A stretch of DNA of 64,000 nucleotides from Granulicatella sp. WM01 (GCF_004570605.1 NZ_SPPB01000003.1:19867-83866); one strand, 5' to 3'; positions 47,563 through 57,654 are shown, numbered from the stretch's first letter. The notes: generated by a model from the sequence alone, not told the origin. Numbers and translations: made by a program.

Positions 47563-49301
47563 TATACTTGTGCTCCTTTCATTTGAGTTTCATAAATATC
47601 ACGATACATGTCACTATTTTCTAATAACATCTCATGATTTCCCAATGCACTCATTTTTCCATCTTCTAAAACTAAAATATTATCCGCACCTTGAATTGAC
47701 GAAATCCGTTGTGCAATAATGATAACTGTTGTATCTGGAAAATGATTAAAAAAGGCTTCACGGATATGTGAGTCTGTTGCTGTATCTACTGCAGAAGTTG
47801 AATCATCTAAAATAAGGACAGCAGGTTTTCTAACCATTGCTCTAGCAATACATAACCTTTGTTTTTGTCCACCAGAGAAATTTCCTCCACCTTGTTCAAC
47901 CCAAGTATCGTAACCATCTGGCATTTCCATAATAAAATCATGTGCTTGTGCATATTTTGCAGCTTGAATTAAATCATCTTCACTTGCCTGCTCATTTCCC
48001 CACAATAAATTTTCACGAATCGTTCCAGAAAACAGTGTGTTTTTTTGCAATACCATAGATACATGTTGACGTAAATCTTTAAATGTAAACTCTTTAACAT
48101 CAACTCCACCCACTTTTACACAACCTTTTGTTGTATCAAAAAGACGTGGAATAAGTTGCACAAGAGATGTTTTTCCAGACCCTGTTGGCCCAATAATCCC
48201 AAACACTTGCCCAGCTTTAATGTCAAAATGAATATCACTTAATGCTTCTTCCGTTTGATCTTTTCCATAAGAAAAATACACATGTTCAAATGACACATCC
48301 CCTTGAATATGTGGCCTACTTTGTGCGTGTGTTTTTTCTACAATATCAATTTCAGTATCCAACACTTCAAATATTCTATCCATTGAAGCCTTTGTCATTG
48401 TAAACATAATAAACACAAAGGACATCATCATTAGCGACATAAAGATTTGCGTGATATAAGACAAGAAACTAATTAACTCCCCATTAGTAATTCCACCAGC
48501 GATGGCCATATTTCCTCCATACCACATTACTGCAATTGTACACGCATAAATGGCTAATTGCATAGCTGGACCATTGAAAATAACAACCATCATAGCACGC
48601 AAAGCTCTTTCTTTAAAAGTTGTGTTGACAGCATTAAACTTTTCTCTTTCATAATCTTCTCGAACGAAAGATTTTACAACACGGATACCTATAAAATTTT
48701 CTTGCAATGTACGGTTGATACTATCAACTGCTTGTTGTAACTTTTTAAAACGTGGGAAGGCGATAGACAAAATTAATGCTAAAGCTAAAACTAAAAATGG
48801 CACAGCAATAATCAAAACAAGAGAAAGTGGAGCATTAATTTGTACAACTAAGAATATCGTAATAAATAACATCAAAGGAGCACGAGAGAGAATGCGTAGT
48901 GTCATAATAATTGTATTTTGAACACTTGTTACATCTGAACTTAAACGTGTCACGAGAGAAGCATTAGAAAAGTAATCGATATTATGGAATGAAAAGCCCT
49001 GAATTTTAGCCATTTCAGCTCTACGAAGCTCTGAGGCCACATTTGTTCCCGCTAAGGACGCAAATTTAGCCCCTAACATACCTGCAATAAGGGCAATTAT
49101 AGACAACCCTACCATAAGCAGACCTTGCTGCACAATGAACTCAAGATTTTTCTGACTAACCCCTTTATCAATAATATTTGCCACAATAACCGGTTGTATC
49201 ACTTCACATAAAACCTCAATTAAAATTGCTATCATCGCAAAAAAGGGATATTTTTTATACTTTTTAAAGTACGGTAATATCCGTTTAATCATATTTTTCA
49301 C
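47562..49301 (-). CDS. ABC exporter half, degenerate ATPase site (heterodimer partner)
   Basis: Half-transporter of 579 aa, six membrane helices then an ATPase domain: Walker A GPTGSGKTSL, signature NFSGGQKQRL, Walker B VLILDDSTSAVD. The catalytic Glu after Walker B is Asp, the hallmark of the non-hydrolysing site in asymmetric exporters such as LmrC or TM287. It is the first of two coupled genes. No regulator gene is adjacent. Confidence 0.88.
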   Translation of the reverse strand: MKNMIKRILPYFKKYKKYPFFAMIAILIEVLCEVIQPVIVANIIDKGVSQKNLEFIVQQGLLMVGLSIIALIAGMLGAKFASLAGTNVASELRRAEMAKIQGFSFHNIDYFSNASLVTRLSSDVTSVQNTIIMTLRILSRAPLMLFITIFLVVQINAPLSLVLIIAVPFLVLALALILSIAFPRFKKLQQAVDSINRTLQENFIGIRVVKSFVREDYEREKFNAVNTTFKERALRAMMVVIFNGPAMQLAIYACTIAVMWYGGNMAIAGGITNGELISFLSYITQIFMSLMMMSFVFIMFTMTKASMDRIFEVLDTEIDIVEKTHAQSRPHIQGDVSFEHVYFSYGKDQTEEALSDIHFDIKAGQVFGIIGPTGSGKTSLVQLIPRLFDTTKGCVKVGGVDVKEFTFKDLRQHVSMVLQKNTLFSGTIRENLLWGNEQASEDDLIQAAKYAQAHDFIMEMPDGYDTWVEQGGGNFSGGQKQRLCIARAMVRKPAVLILDDSTSAVDTATDSHIREAFFNHFPDTTVIIIAQRISSIQGADNILVLEDGKMSALGNHEMLLENSDMYRDIYETQMKGAQV

Positions 49302-49572
49302 TCCTTTATTTTTTAATCATCTTTTTATTTTAACAAAAATAAAAAAGCATTTCAAATGCTAAGATTGCTATTTTTTGCATATTCACCTATTTTAGCTTAG
49401 ATAAACGTGAGTAAAAAAACAGTTATTATACAATAAAACACTTTTTTCTTTTCCTGTAAAATTCGGAAAAAAGTAAGATTCATACCACTAACTCAATCTC
49501 TTATAGCTATGTTTGACCAAAATTGTATACATTGCTCAACTTTATGCCTAGTTCTTTTTATGTACACCAAAT
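49302..49572. other. Intergenic region
   Basis: No ORF or RNA that I can support upstream of the ABC exporter operon. Confidence 0.4.
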
Positions 49573-49614
49573 AAAAAGCATGGAGTCAACACACCTATCT
49601 GTATTAACTCCACG
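49573..49614 (-). terminator. Terminator of the lipoprotein gene
   Basis: GTGGAGTTAATACA pairs with TGTGTTGACTCCATG-type arm (minus strand), then TTTTTATTT; about 45 nt past the stop. Confidence 0.7.
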
Positions 49615-49659
49615 TTATTAAAATTTATTAGTATCTTTCTCTTCTAAGAGAACTATGCA

Positions 49660-50433
49660 TTAACGGTTCGGTAAATCGTTTGGTAATTCAATAGATTTCA
49701 CAGCATTCACATCTTTATAGTGTGCTGTAAAATCTATAGCAACTGTTTGCTTATTGCCACCATTTGGTACAGTCATGATTATTGAACCTTCAGATTCCAT
49801 CAAATAAAATGTTTTCTTATCTACCTTATAAGATGCCGTAATTTTATCTATTGTCCCCCCTGATTGCATCATGCTATTAATTAAGCTATCATTTCCTGAA
49901 CCATAAAGACTTGATTTTAAATAATCTTCAATTTTTTCTTTGTCTACTAAGTCTACGTTGACAAGATAGTACGCATCTTTTTCATCAACTGTAGCATACT
50001 CTTGATTTAAGTTTTCAAGTGCATTAAATTGGTTTTTCGTAGAATTTATTTGATTGTTAACATCTCCATTAGATTCTATCCATTCTCCATTGACTTTTAC
50101 ATAATACTTATCATTCACATAATAAAATTCTGATTCCACTCCAAATGCTTGCATGTTCATTTTCATGGTCAGAGGATCCATAATTAACTCTACAGAATTT
50201 TTCAGAATAACTTGCTCCATTTTTGTCTCATCAACTTTGACTTTTACATCAATATCCATAGCTAGACTTTTGATTGTTTTAGCTGCCTCTATTTGCTTAT
50301 TTAAAACATCTGTTTTTGACAATTTCTGTTGTGTAGTTACCTGTGTACTGTCACTTGATTGTTGTGGTGTACTTGGATTTTGACAAGCCCCTAGTAATAT
50401 ACATGCACCAAGAAATAATAATCTCTTTTTCAT
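49660..50433 (-). CDS. Lipoprotein of the DUF6612/LolA-like type
   Basis: Surface lipoprotein of 257 aa. The signal sequence ends in the lipobox LLGAC (Cys16), then a Ser/Gln/Thr-rich linker. The body alternates beta-strand patterns (MKMNMQAFGVESEFYYVNDKYYVKVNGEW), as in DUF6612 and LolA/LppX-like folds that bind lipophilic molecules. The function of the family is not established. Monocistronic. Confidence 0.7.
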   Translation of the reverse strand: MKKRLLFLGACILLGACQNPSTPQQSSDSTQVTTQQKLSKTDVLNKQIEAAKTIKSLAMDIDVKVKVDETKMEQVILKNSVELIMDPLTMKMNMQAFGVESEFYYVNDKYYVKVNGEWIESNGDVNNQINSTKNQFNALENLNQEYATVDEKDAYYLVNVDLVDKEKIEDYLKSSLYGSGNDSLINSMMQSGGTIDKITASYKVDKKTFYLMESEGSIIMTVPNGGNKQTVAIDFTAHYKDVNAVKSIELPNDLPNR

Positions 50434-50740
50434 CGTAAACCTCCTAAAAATATTTATACTTTTATTATATCCTATTTTTCTAATTATTCAATGTTTTATA
50501 TGTTTTCTCATTAACTTGTAACACCATTGATATGAATTGTTCACAAAAATAGGGTTTTCCATAAAATCCTATTCAAACACAGCTCCAATTTATCACCAAT
50601 AAAAATCTATCTAATGTTTACATCATTTTTATATCGTCTTTTTGCGTTTCTAACATATCGTGCATATTCATCAGACTAAATACTGGTTATTTTAAATAAA
50701 ATTTGCTATGATACGTCTAGTACAAAGACAAGGAGATTTT

Positions 50741-51382
50741 ATGATTATTTCATCACTATTGTTTCCCAGAGAAAATTTGCCGCATGTGTCATCCATTGAT
50801 ACCATTTCATCGGCTTTAGACCTTATGGAAACACATGATTTAAGATGTATTCCTATTTTAGATTCATCTGGTCAACTATATCGAGGGAACATTTATAAAT
50901 ATCACATCTATCGTCATATCGCTAAGGGAGGCTCTTTAGAAATAGCCGTCACAACATTACTTAAAAATGCAACGAAATTTGTTTATGATACAGACGCTTT
51001 TTACACATTGTTTTTTAAATTAAAAGATTTACCTTATATTGCTGTCTTAAACCATGATAACCACTTTCTAGGAGTTGTTCGTCATGATGACTTTATGCTG
51101 ATGCTCTCTCAAACATGGAAAATAAATGCATCAAGTTTTTCTATTACAGTTGATTTGTCTGGAGAAACCAACTTATTACCCCAACTCATTAAACTCATCA
51201 AAAAATCTAGTGAAAACTTCGAATTAATGACACTTGACAAAGATGATTTTACGCTAAAAAAACGTGTTCAAATAACATTCTCTAACACATTGACTCAAGA
51301 AGAACTCAACAAGTTAATCATACGTTTAGAAAAAAAAGAGTTTAGCATTTTATCTATTGAAAACTTAGCACACGGTATTTAA
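50741..51382 (+). CDS. CBS-domain protein with C-terminal ACT-like domain (CbpA-like)
   Basis: Cytoplasmic protein of 213 aa. Two CBS motifs (about residues 5-60, 70-125: SALDLMETHDLRCIPILDSS and LKDLPYIAVLNHDNHFLGVV) form a Bateman module. A 75-residue ACT-like end follows (ITVDLSGETNLLPQLIKLIKK). This matches CBS-ACT proteins in Firmicutes, some of which (Listeria CbpA) bind cyclic di-AMP. Ligand here is inferred. The start at 50741 follows AAGGAG; an upstream ATG lacks a good site. TGCTATGAT (50703-50711) is an extended -10. Confidence 0.75.
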   Translation: MIISSLLFPRENLPHVSSIDTISSALDLMETHDLRCIPILDSSGQLYRGNIYKYHIYRHIAKGGSLEIAVTTLLKNATKFVYDTDAFYTLFFKLKDLPYIAVLNHDNHFLGVVRHDDFMLMLSQTWKINASSFSITVDLSGETNLLPQLIKLIKKSSENFELMTLDKDDFTLKKRVQITFSNTLTQEELNKLIIRLEKKEFSILSIENLAHGI

Positions 51383-51420
51383 CTATTTTCAATAATTTTA
51401 GGATTATTGAAAACTGAGTA

Positions 51421-51466
51421 AACTTGTGCAGGCAAACAAATGTTTGCCTGCACAAGTTTGTTTATT
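51421..51466 (+). terminator. Terminator of the CBS-domain gene
   Basis: An 18-bp perfect stem (AACTTGTGCAGGCAAACA with its complement) and a 2-nt spacer, then TTGTTTATT. The GGCAAAC core resembles the dispersed hairpin family. Confidence 0.85.
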
Positions 51467-51487
51467 ACTAAAAAAATGTATCACACA

Positions 51488-51961
51488 TCAAGTCATTTTA
51501 TCATTTTCAGGATATACAATAAATCGTGTTGAGGAACAAAAAAGTTTGCCAACACGATTTATTATACACCCATAGTTCAAAGACCAAAAAGTATGAAGTA
51601 AGACAAAATATTTTAAAATTGTATCGATTTCATTTAAATTTATGTAACTAGTTTTTAAATTTTCTAATTCGCTATCTAACAAAAAGTTCAGTTTATAGGA
51701 AATATCATTAAAATTTTGATACATAGTATAAAAATTTTCTTTCCCTGAAAAATAAGAAATCAACTCATTGTGAAAAGGAATCCATTCTGAAATGTGAATT
51801 TTACTACTGTCTCCTCGTATTGTATGTTTCTCAAAATAATTTTTTGAAAAAAAAGTATAAGGTAAATATTTATGGGATTTTAGCATCAATCCCTTAAGCA
51901 AAGGTATTTGAATATTATGTAAATTTATTATGACTTCGGAACTATTTATTTTGAGAATCAT
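51488..51961 (-). CDS. Unknown protein, last gene of the ABC-2 operon, probably truncated
   Basis: Frame of 157 aa with no recognised domain; mixed helix content, no membrane segment or signal. It overlaps the ATP-binding gene by 4 bp (ATGA), so it belongs to the operon. Its last 24 codons run through a dispersed CGTGTTGG hairpin (51521-51560), which encodes NRVGKLFCSSTRFI. The natural C-terminus has probably been replaced by insertion of this repeat, and the protein may be a fragment of a longer enzyme. Confidence 0.5.
   Translation of the reverse strand: MILKINSSEVIINLHNIQIPLLKGLMLKSHKYLPYTFFSKNYFEKHTIRGDSSKIHISEWIPFHNELISYFSGKENFYTMYQNFNDISYKLNFLLDSELENLKTSYINLNEIDTILKYFVLLHTFWSLNYGCIINRVGKLFCSSTRFIVYPENDKMT
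51521..51560. repeat. CGTGTTGG-type dispersed hairpin inside an ORF
   Basis: AAATCGTGTTG pairs with an AACACGATTT arm. Same family as 40381, 43592 and 63811, but here it lies within the reading frame of the last gene of the ABC-2 operon. Confidence 0.7.
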
Positions 51962-52911
51962 TTTTCTTCCTTCACTTCAATCGTATCATACAAATTAATT
52001 AGAACTGACTCCAACGTTGGCTCATCTATTTTCAAACTAATTACTTCATTATTTTCCATTAATTCATTAATCAGAGTTACTAAATTGTCTTCTTTTATCA
52101 GTTTTATTTTAAATTTATTATACTCTAGTTCGTCCACCTTATAATGCTTTGATAAACTAAACTGCGATTTTTCACTTATTTCAACAGTTAACTCCTGTGA
52201 TTGCTCAGAATCTTTAATCAAATTCTTTAGTGAACCATCATAGAATAATTCTCCTTTATTGATAATCAACACTCTGTCCACCATTTTTTCTATATCCGAT
52301 AAATCATGTGAAGTAATAAAAATAGTGGTCCCAAATTCTTTATTAAGTGATTTTATAACCTTATGAATATTTTCTTTTGCTTTTATATCTAAACCAATAG
52401 TTGGTTCATCTAGAAAAACTAAAGACGGTCTATGAAGAAAAGTTGCTAAAATTTCACATTTTGTCTTCTGACCTAAACTCAAATGTCTTACTGGAATTTT
52501 TTCGATATCATCCATATCTAATAATTCAGATAGATGATTAAATGTATCCCAAAATTGAGCTGTTGGAATATTGTAAATCTGTTTTAACATTAAATATGTA
52601 TCAATTGCAGGCAAATCCCACTCTAATTGTGAACGTTGCCCAAACATCACACCAATATTTTTTACATAACGTTTCCTATTTTTATATGGTTCAACGCCAC
52701 CTACTGTTACAGAACCACTATCTGGCTTCAAAATACCAGATAGAATTTTAATTGTTGTACTTTTTCCTGCACCATTTAGTCCTAAATACCCCACTATCTC
52801 ACTTTTTTCAAGTTCAAAAGAAATATTTTTTAGTGCGTGTATCGTATCAACTTCTCCTTTTCTTTTTCTCAAAAATGATTTGTTTAATTTTTTTACAACG
52901 ATGTATCCCAT
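51958..52911 (-). CDS. ABC-2 type transporter ATP-binding protein
   Basis: Cytoplasmic ATPase of 317 aa, NatA/DrrA-type. Walker A GLNGAGKSTT, signature LSLGQKTKCE, Walker B LVFLDEPTIGLD and switch SHDLSDIE are present, followed by a C-terminal regulatory extension of about 80 residues. It powers the two ABC-2 permeases encoded directly upstream (15-bp gap). The signature LSLGQ rather than LSGGQ is common in this subgroup. Substrate unknown. Confidence 0.88.
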   Translation of the reverse strand: MGYIVVKKLNKSFLRKRKGEVDTIHALKNISFELEKSEIVGYLGLNGAGKSTTIKILSGILKPDSGSVTVGGVEPYKNRKRYVKNIGVMFGQRSQLEWDLPAIDTYLMLKQIYNIPTAQFWDTFNHLSELLDMDDIEKIPVRHLSLGQKTKCEILATFLHRPSLVFLDEPTIGLDIKAKENIHKVIKSLNKEFGTTIFITSHDLSDIEKMVDRVLIINKGELFYDGSLKNLIKDSEQSQELTVEISEKSQFSLSKHYKVDELEYNKFKIKLIKEDNLVTLINELMENNEVISLKIDEPTLESVLINLYDTIEVKEEK

Positions 52912-52926
52912 AAGTGTTTTACCTTT

Positions 52927-53715
52927 CTAACTTCCCGAAGACGAGTATTTCTGTTCCAAATATTTAAATAAGACAACTGATATAAAATAAAATATTATAC
53001 CTGCAATAGGACTGATAGCATAAAAAAATAAATTCTTCTCACCAGATTTTTGTAAAGTAAAAATTACTGGATAATAGGATATTAATGATACAGGTAATAT
53101 AAATGTAAAAAAGTTTTGAATATGTCTTGGAAATGATTCCTTAGGATATTGCATCATTGAAACACTTCCTTGTACAAAAATACTGGTAAATTCCATAAAT
53201 TGATTAAATAGAAAAGTTAAAGAGCCAATAAATAAATATATTCCAACGTATAAAAAGCATCCACATACAATGACAAACGGAATATAGAAAACTAATAAGT
53301 ACCAATTATAAAAAGAAATATTCTCTACTATGCTAAAGACGAGAACAAATGATGCAACTGCTAATCTTCCAAACCTAATAAGTTGAAAATTGAAAGCTGA
53401 AATTTGTAGAATCGTTGAATATGGTCGTAATAAATACCTATCATATTCTCCACTTCGGATTAATCGTTCCATACTTGACTCAAAACCTCTATAAAAAATC
53501 TCTGCAAAAGAAAATGAAAAATTGACAATTCCGTATATTAAAAAAACTTCTGATACTGACCAGTCATTTAATTTACCAAAAATATTGAACAATGAAATCA
53601 TTCCCAAGAGTTCAAAAAAAATGACTAGAATTTGATTGCCAATTCCAACGAAAAAATCCACTTTATACTGTAAATATGCTTTGAAAATTAACTTTATAAT
53701 CGCAAAATATTTCAT
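52927..53715 (-). CDS. ABC-2 type permease (DUF990-like), second
   Basis: Membrane protein of 262 aa with six predicted helices. The segment GEYDRYLLRPYSTILQISAF is the RPxS/T-type loop typical of the ABC-2_2/DUF990 permeases, which work as a pair with a sister permease. It follows the first permease by 8 bp. Confidence 0.82.
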   Translation of the reverse strand: MKYFAIIKLIFKAYLQYKVDFFVGIGNQILVIFFELLGMISLFNIFGKLNDWSVSEVFLIYGIVNFSFSFAEIFYRGFESSMERLIRSGEYDRYLLRPYSTILQISAFNFQLIRFGRLAVASFVLVFSIVENISFYNWYLLVFYIPFVIVCGCFLYVGIYLFIGSLTFLFNQFMEFTSIFVQGSVSMMQYPKESFPRHIQNFFTFILPVSLISYYPVIFTLQKSGEKNLFFYAISPIAGIIFYFISVVLFKYLEQKYSSSGS

Positions 53716-53723
53716 CTTCTTAA

Positions 53724-54533
53724 CTATCCTCCATTAATCTCAATTTTTCCTTCAATATCTTTATAAACTATAAGATTGATTGCATAGAAGATGATTATCC
53801 ACATAATCTGCACTAAAAGCACAAAAAATGAACCTTTATTATCATATAAACCATTAAAAATCTGAGCAGGTAAGTCAACAATATATCTAAACGGTTGAAT
53901 GTTCAAAAAATCTGAAATCTCCTTTGGAAAAAATCTCAATGGAATAACCATTCCAGAAAGTATATATGCGATGGAACCAATCGTACTTACAAAGTTTGTA
54001 ATAGAAGTAAAATAAAAAGCCAAACAATACATGGAGGTCGTTATAAGTGTACTTAGTTGAACTGCAAGTAAAACTGAAACAATAAAAAGCAAAAAATTAT
54101 CCATATTAGGTAACGATAATCGTAATCCAATATCAGGAAAAGCAAAAGATATCATTAAAGAGAACAAAAAAATTGGTATACCACGTGCCATCATTCCAAC
54201 AAACTTCCAAGATACTGTTTTTGAAAAAATAAAATTAAAAATACTTGTTGGTTTTACAAGGTCCAGTGCCACCGTTCCTTTTCTAATACTATCAAAATCA
54301 GAACTATTAACTGTCCAAGGAACAATACCAAATAATACTTGTGTTACCCAAATATACGATGTAGTTTGTAATTCACTCATTGGCGATAACTGCTCATTAC
54401 TGCCAACAAATGCAATTAAAATATAGTTTTTAAAAATTGCAAAAAATATTTGAGTCACAATCCCAGAAATGAGAGTAATCTTATATATTTTTACAATCTT
54501 GATTTGTTTTATAATTTGGCTAACTAAAACCAA
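53724..54533 (-). CDS. ABC-2 type permease, first
   Basis: Membrane protein of about 269 aa with six helices; LDLVKPTSIFNFIFSKTVSW corresponds to the RPxS/T loop of the sister permease. A TTG start at 54533 is chosen because AGGAGG lies 7 nt upstream; an ATG 27 bp earlier (54560) would place that ribosome-binding site inside the gene. It overlaps the end of the upstream 114-aa frame by 14 bp. Confidence 0.75.
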   Translation of the reverse strand: MVLVSQIIKQIKIVKIYKITLISGIVTQIFFAIFKNYILIAFVGSNEQLSPMSELQTTSYIWVTQVLFGIVPWTVNSSDFDSIRKGTVALDLVKPTSIFNFIFSKTVSWKFVGMMARGIPIFLFSLMISFAFPDIGLRLSLPNMDNFLLFIVSVLLAVQLSTLITTSMYCLAFYFTSITNFVSTIGSIAYILSGMVIPLRFFPKEISDFLNIQPFRYIVDLPAQIFNGLYDNKGSFFVLLVQIMWIIIFYAINLIVYKDIEGKIEINGG

Positions 54534-54864
54534 ACTTATTCCTCCTAATATAATTTTCAACTAAATGTATCAGTTTTTTCTCTTTGATTTCCACATTTGA
54601 ATCAAAATAATAAGAAATTGAAATAAATGATGCTTTATCAGAATCATCTATTCTCTTATTAAAAAATTTAAGCTGCAAACCCATTTCTCTAAATTCAAAT
54701 AGAGAAAAATCATTTTCTATTATTTCTTCCTCTTTTATTACACTAATTGAAGAATCGTTATTACCTGCCTTGTTTATATTTATATTAAGTAAACCAGCTA
54801 CTTTGCCTTTATTTTCAATTTCAAAGATTAAACCTGACAACTGCATACCGATTCGAAAAGACAC
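54520..54864 (-). CDS. Unknown protein heading the ABC-2 operon, N-terminus uncertain (possible frameshift)
   Basis: A 114-aa frame with an apparent GTG start (VSFRIGMQL). Upstream in the same frame are codons for a hydrophobic helix (ILSCFFLIGLVV) but no start before a TAA; an ATG with MLVSKNSSKY lies just before, in another frame. A single-base change would join them into a protein with an N-terminal membrane helix and a 95-residue extracytoplasmic part. So the gene may be broken, or start at the GTG. No family recognised. It overlaps the first permease. Confidence 0.45.
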   Translation of the reverse strand: MSFRIGMQLSGLIFEIENKGKVAGLLNININKAGNNDSSISVIKEEEIIENDFSLFEFREMGLQLKFFNKRIDDSDKASFISISYYFDSNVEIKEKKLIHLVENYIRRNKFGFS

Positions 54865-55303
54865 AACTAGTCCTATTAAGAAAAAACAACTTAATATTTG
54901 CTGGAATTTTTACTTACCAACATCATTTGACGAAGAGCCGATTATTTATATCATTAAGTGAAGTGGTTTTTTCGCCGGTATATTTTAATGAACATTCGGT
55001 TTTATAACACAAAAAAATGATTTTGCGAGCATTAATACTATGCATATGTTACATTGCGTTTCCTTAACGCTTCGTAACAAAATATGTCTTATTCCCATTA
55101 CACAACAGTTATACTAAACATGATGCTCTTTATTATCCGACTTGGAATATGACAAGTTATGTTCATGGCAAAATTTTTCTATTCTAACCGAATCTATACT
55201 TATATTGAACATTATTTTTGGCAAAGGTTTACTGACTTTACCAATACAAACACATTCCACTTGTTTTAGTATACCTACAGAATCACTATGCTCTTTTAGT
55301 CAT
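54865..55303. other. Intergenic region
   Basis: About 440 bp between the ABC-2 operon and the dnaI stop. No gene that I can support. Confidence 0.4.
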
Positions 55304-56227
55304 TCACTCATCACGTCTATTTGCTCCACGCATTTCCATAGGCTTAGCCAATACTTTGATACGTTCCATTAAACGTTGCGATTTTCTCTCATCTTCAACA
55401 CTTGTTCCTTTCAAATGCTCCACTAAAGAATCAAAATCTAAATTTGATGTAAAAAACGTTGGTAAATGTTGCCTCATACGATAGTCTAAAATAACCATTA
55501 GAACATCATCTCTTATCCAAGCACTTAGAGATTCTCCACCAATATCGTCAATCATCAAAATAGATGCTTTCTTAATAATATCTAGTTTTTCATTGACTTT
55601 ATTTTTTGCAATGGCTTCTTTTAACTCGACAACCAGACTTGGAAAATGCACTAAATAACTACTATATCCTTTTGAAGCTAATTCTCCAGCTAGACACCCT
55701 AGTAGATGTGTTTTTCCTATTCCGTATGTTCCATAAAGGTAAGCCCCTTTATGCTCTGCACGTGGATTATCTTGATACGCTTTACAAAATTCTACAATAT
55801 ATTTTACAGCATTTATTCTTCCTTTTCCTGCGTCCAAAAAATTTGGTGACAGACGTAATTCCGCAATTCCTTTTGGCATCTCCAATGTTTGAATACGTTT
55901 AGCTACTTGGCGCTGTTCTTCTTGTAGTAAAAACTCATCTGTAGCCTGATACACAACATCAATATATCCAACATTCAACATTAATTTTGGTGCAAATCCT
56001 GGATTTTGTGAATGCCCTTTTATTTGAATACGTTCTTTTTCTTTAATAAATTCATATAATTTAGAATAACTATTTGCAATGATCTGTTCATTTAATTCAC
56101 TCTCATGCTCTTTTAAAAACTCTTTCACATCTTCATCCATCATCATTTGCGCAATGAGTTTCTGATATGTTTCTTTAAATACACCATTGTGTTGATAACG
56201 TTCTAAATGATCTCTTATTGATTCCAT
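55304..56227 (-). CDS. dnaI: Primosomal helicase loader DnaI
   Basis: AAA+ ATPase of 307 aa loading the replicative helicase DnaC. The N-terminal helicase-interacting region (about 1-130) precedes the ATPase: Walker A GTYGIGKTHLL, Walker B ILMIDDIGGE, sensor FFTSNLDFDSL and a C-terminal ERIKVLA segment with the arginine finger region. Directly follows dnaB (12 bp gap), as in other Firmicutes. Confidence 0.94.
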   Translation of the reverse strand: MESIRDHLERYQHNGVFKETYQKLIAQMMMDEDVKEFLKEHESELNEQIIANSYSKLYEFIKEKERIQIKGHSQNPGFAPKLMLNVGYIDVVYQATDEFLLQEEQRQVAKRIQTLEMPKGIAELRLSPNFLDAGKGRINAVKYIVEFCKAYQDNPRAEHKGAYLYGTYGIGKTHLLGCLAGELASKGYSSYLVHFPSLVVELKEAIAKNKVNEKLDIIKKASILMIDDIGGESLSAWIRDDVLMVILDYRMRQHLPTFFTSNLDFDSLVEHLKGTSVEDERKSQRLMERIKVLAKPMEMRGANRRDE

Positions 56228-56239
56228 AATTCACCTTCT

Positions 56240-57544
56240 TTACGAAAATACTCCTTGCCAATCTTCTTCATCTACAGGAATATCTATATCTTGTAATGCC
56301 TGTTTCTCACGTTCTGTTAATTTAATTTGTTTCACATTTTTTTGACGTGTTTTAGGTTTTTGGCGTTCTTCTCTAGTTTCTACACGTTTTTTCAAATAGT
56401 CAATTGCTTGTTCTGGTGTTGCAATATTATGTTTTACCCAATCATTCGCTACTCTCTTAACATAGGCTTGTGTCAAAGCTGCATGATTTAACACAACTAA
56501 AATATAATAAGACATCATATTGACAACAGAATCTTTAAATTGAAACTCTTTAATTAATAGTTCTAACACTTTTAATTCTAGTTCTTCTACTTGAAATTGC
56601 AATCCGTTTATTTGTTGTTTATTTTTCTGCGTCTTAATTTGTCTAACAAACTCGGCTGGTGCAAATTGAACACATTGTTTAATTAATACTTGAATTTCTT
56701 CAGGATACTTTTTAACATCTTGTTCCTGTACATCTATCGTTTGTTTAACACGTGGATTGTCGTGATAGTTTGTTTTGTATTGACGAGCAATGGCATATAA
56801 TTTATCAACATTTATTGTATTATCTGCTAAAGAATGAGCTTGCAGAATATATTCTCTCATATCCATTGGTGAAGTATGATATAACTGGTGTATTGTTAAA
56901 ATGGCTTGCTTTACCTGAACTGTTATCTGTTCTTGTGTAACATACGTTCCTAAAATTAAGCGTGAGAAAAATTCCCAATCAAAATCTTCATTGTCAATTG
57001 CTAATTGTGCTTTTTGTTGTCCAATAATGTGAGCATCATTAGTTTGTAGCGTAATGTGCTGCCCAAATACTTTGCCAAAACTTTGAGAAATATTTGTATA
57101 ATCCTTTAAAGACACAGGGTGTACAATAAATTTTGCTCTTAATCGGTTAAAATGTTCTTGACCAATTTGCTCACAAAGCAACCCACAATAAACAGGATCA
57201 TTAAAGAAATCATACGGTGATACGGGGGCTTGAACATCATAAATATATCTATCTAATGTATCATCATCTGTGCGATACGTTATCAATAATCCCATAGCCT
57301 CCAGACGTGCTCTGGATTGAAAAAATTCTTGCACGTTATATTGGAGCATAAAGAGCATGCTCTGATGAGTAAGTCGGATTCGATTTTTAGATTGCGACAC
57401 TAAAAATTGATACAATGCTGCAGCCTTTGCTCCTATCATAGGCTGATATAACGTAAACACCACATCTCTATCTACGTCTGTAATAGTATTCAAATGTTGT
57501 ATCATCACATAATCTTGCATATTAATATCTTTCCACTCAAGCAT
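56240..57544 (-). CDS. dnaB: Replication initiation protein DnaB (Firmicute type, DnaD-like domains)
   Basis: Protein of 434 aa that works with DnaD and DnaI at oriC and at restarting forks; not the helicase. An N-terminal winged-helix region (TLYQPMIGAKAAALYQFLVS) is followed by a DnaD/DnaB C2-type domain with YYILVVLNHAALTQAYVKRVANDW. The tail is Lys-rich. Partner of the following dnaI. The structured-repeat array separates it from nrdR. Confidence 0.9.
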   Translation of the reverse strand: MLEWKDINMQDYVMIQHLNTITDVDRDVVFTLYQPMIGAKAAALYQFLVSQSKNRIRLTHQSMLFMLQYNVQEFFQSRARLEAMGLLITYRTDDDTLDRYIYDVQAPVSPYDFFNDPVYCGLLCEQIGQEHFNRLRAKFIVHPVSLKDYTNISQSFGKVFGQHITLQTNDAHIIGQQKAQLAIDNEDFDWEFFSRLILGTYVTQEQITVQVKQAILTIHQLYHTSPMDMREYILQAHSLADNTINVDKLYAIARQYKTNYHDNPRVKQTIDVQEQDVKKYPEEIQVLIKQCVQFAPAEFVRQIKTQKNKQQINGLQFQVEELELKVLELLIKEFQFKDSVVNMMSYYILVVLNHAALTQAYVKRVANDWVKHNIATPEQAIDYLKKRVETREERQKPKTRQKNVKQIKLTEREKQALQDIDIPVDEEDWQGVFS

Positions 57545-57654
57545 CTATCCACCTCCTTTATACGATTACATTGTGTTAAGTTATGCATTGAACGTAACTG
57601 TTCCATGCCCTAACTCCGCATTTTCAAATTTATATTTAGTATACATTCACTTAG

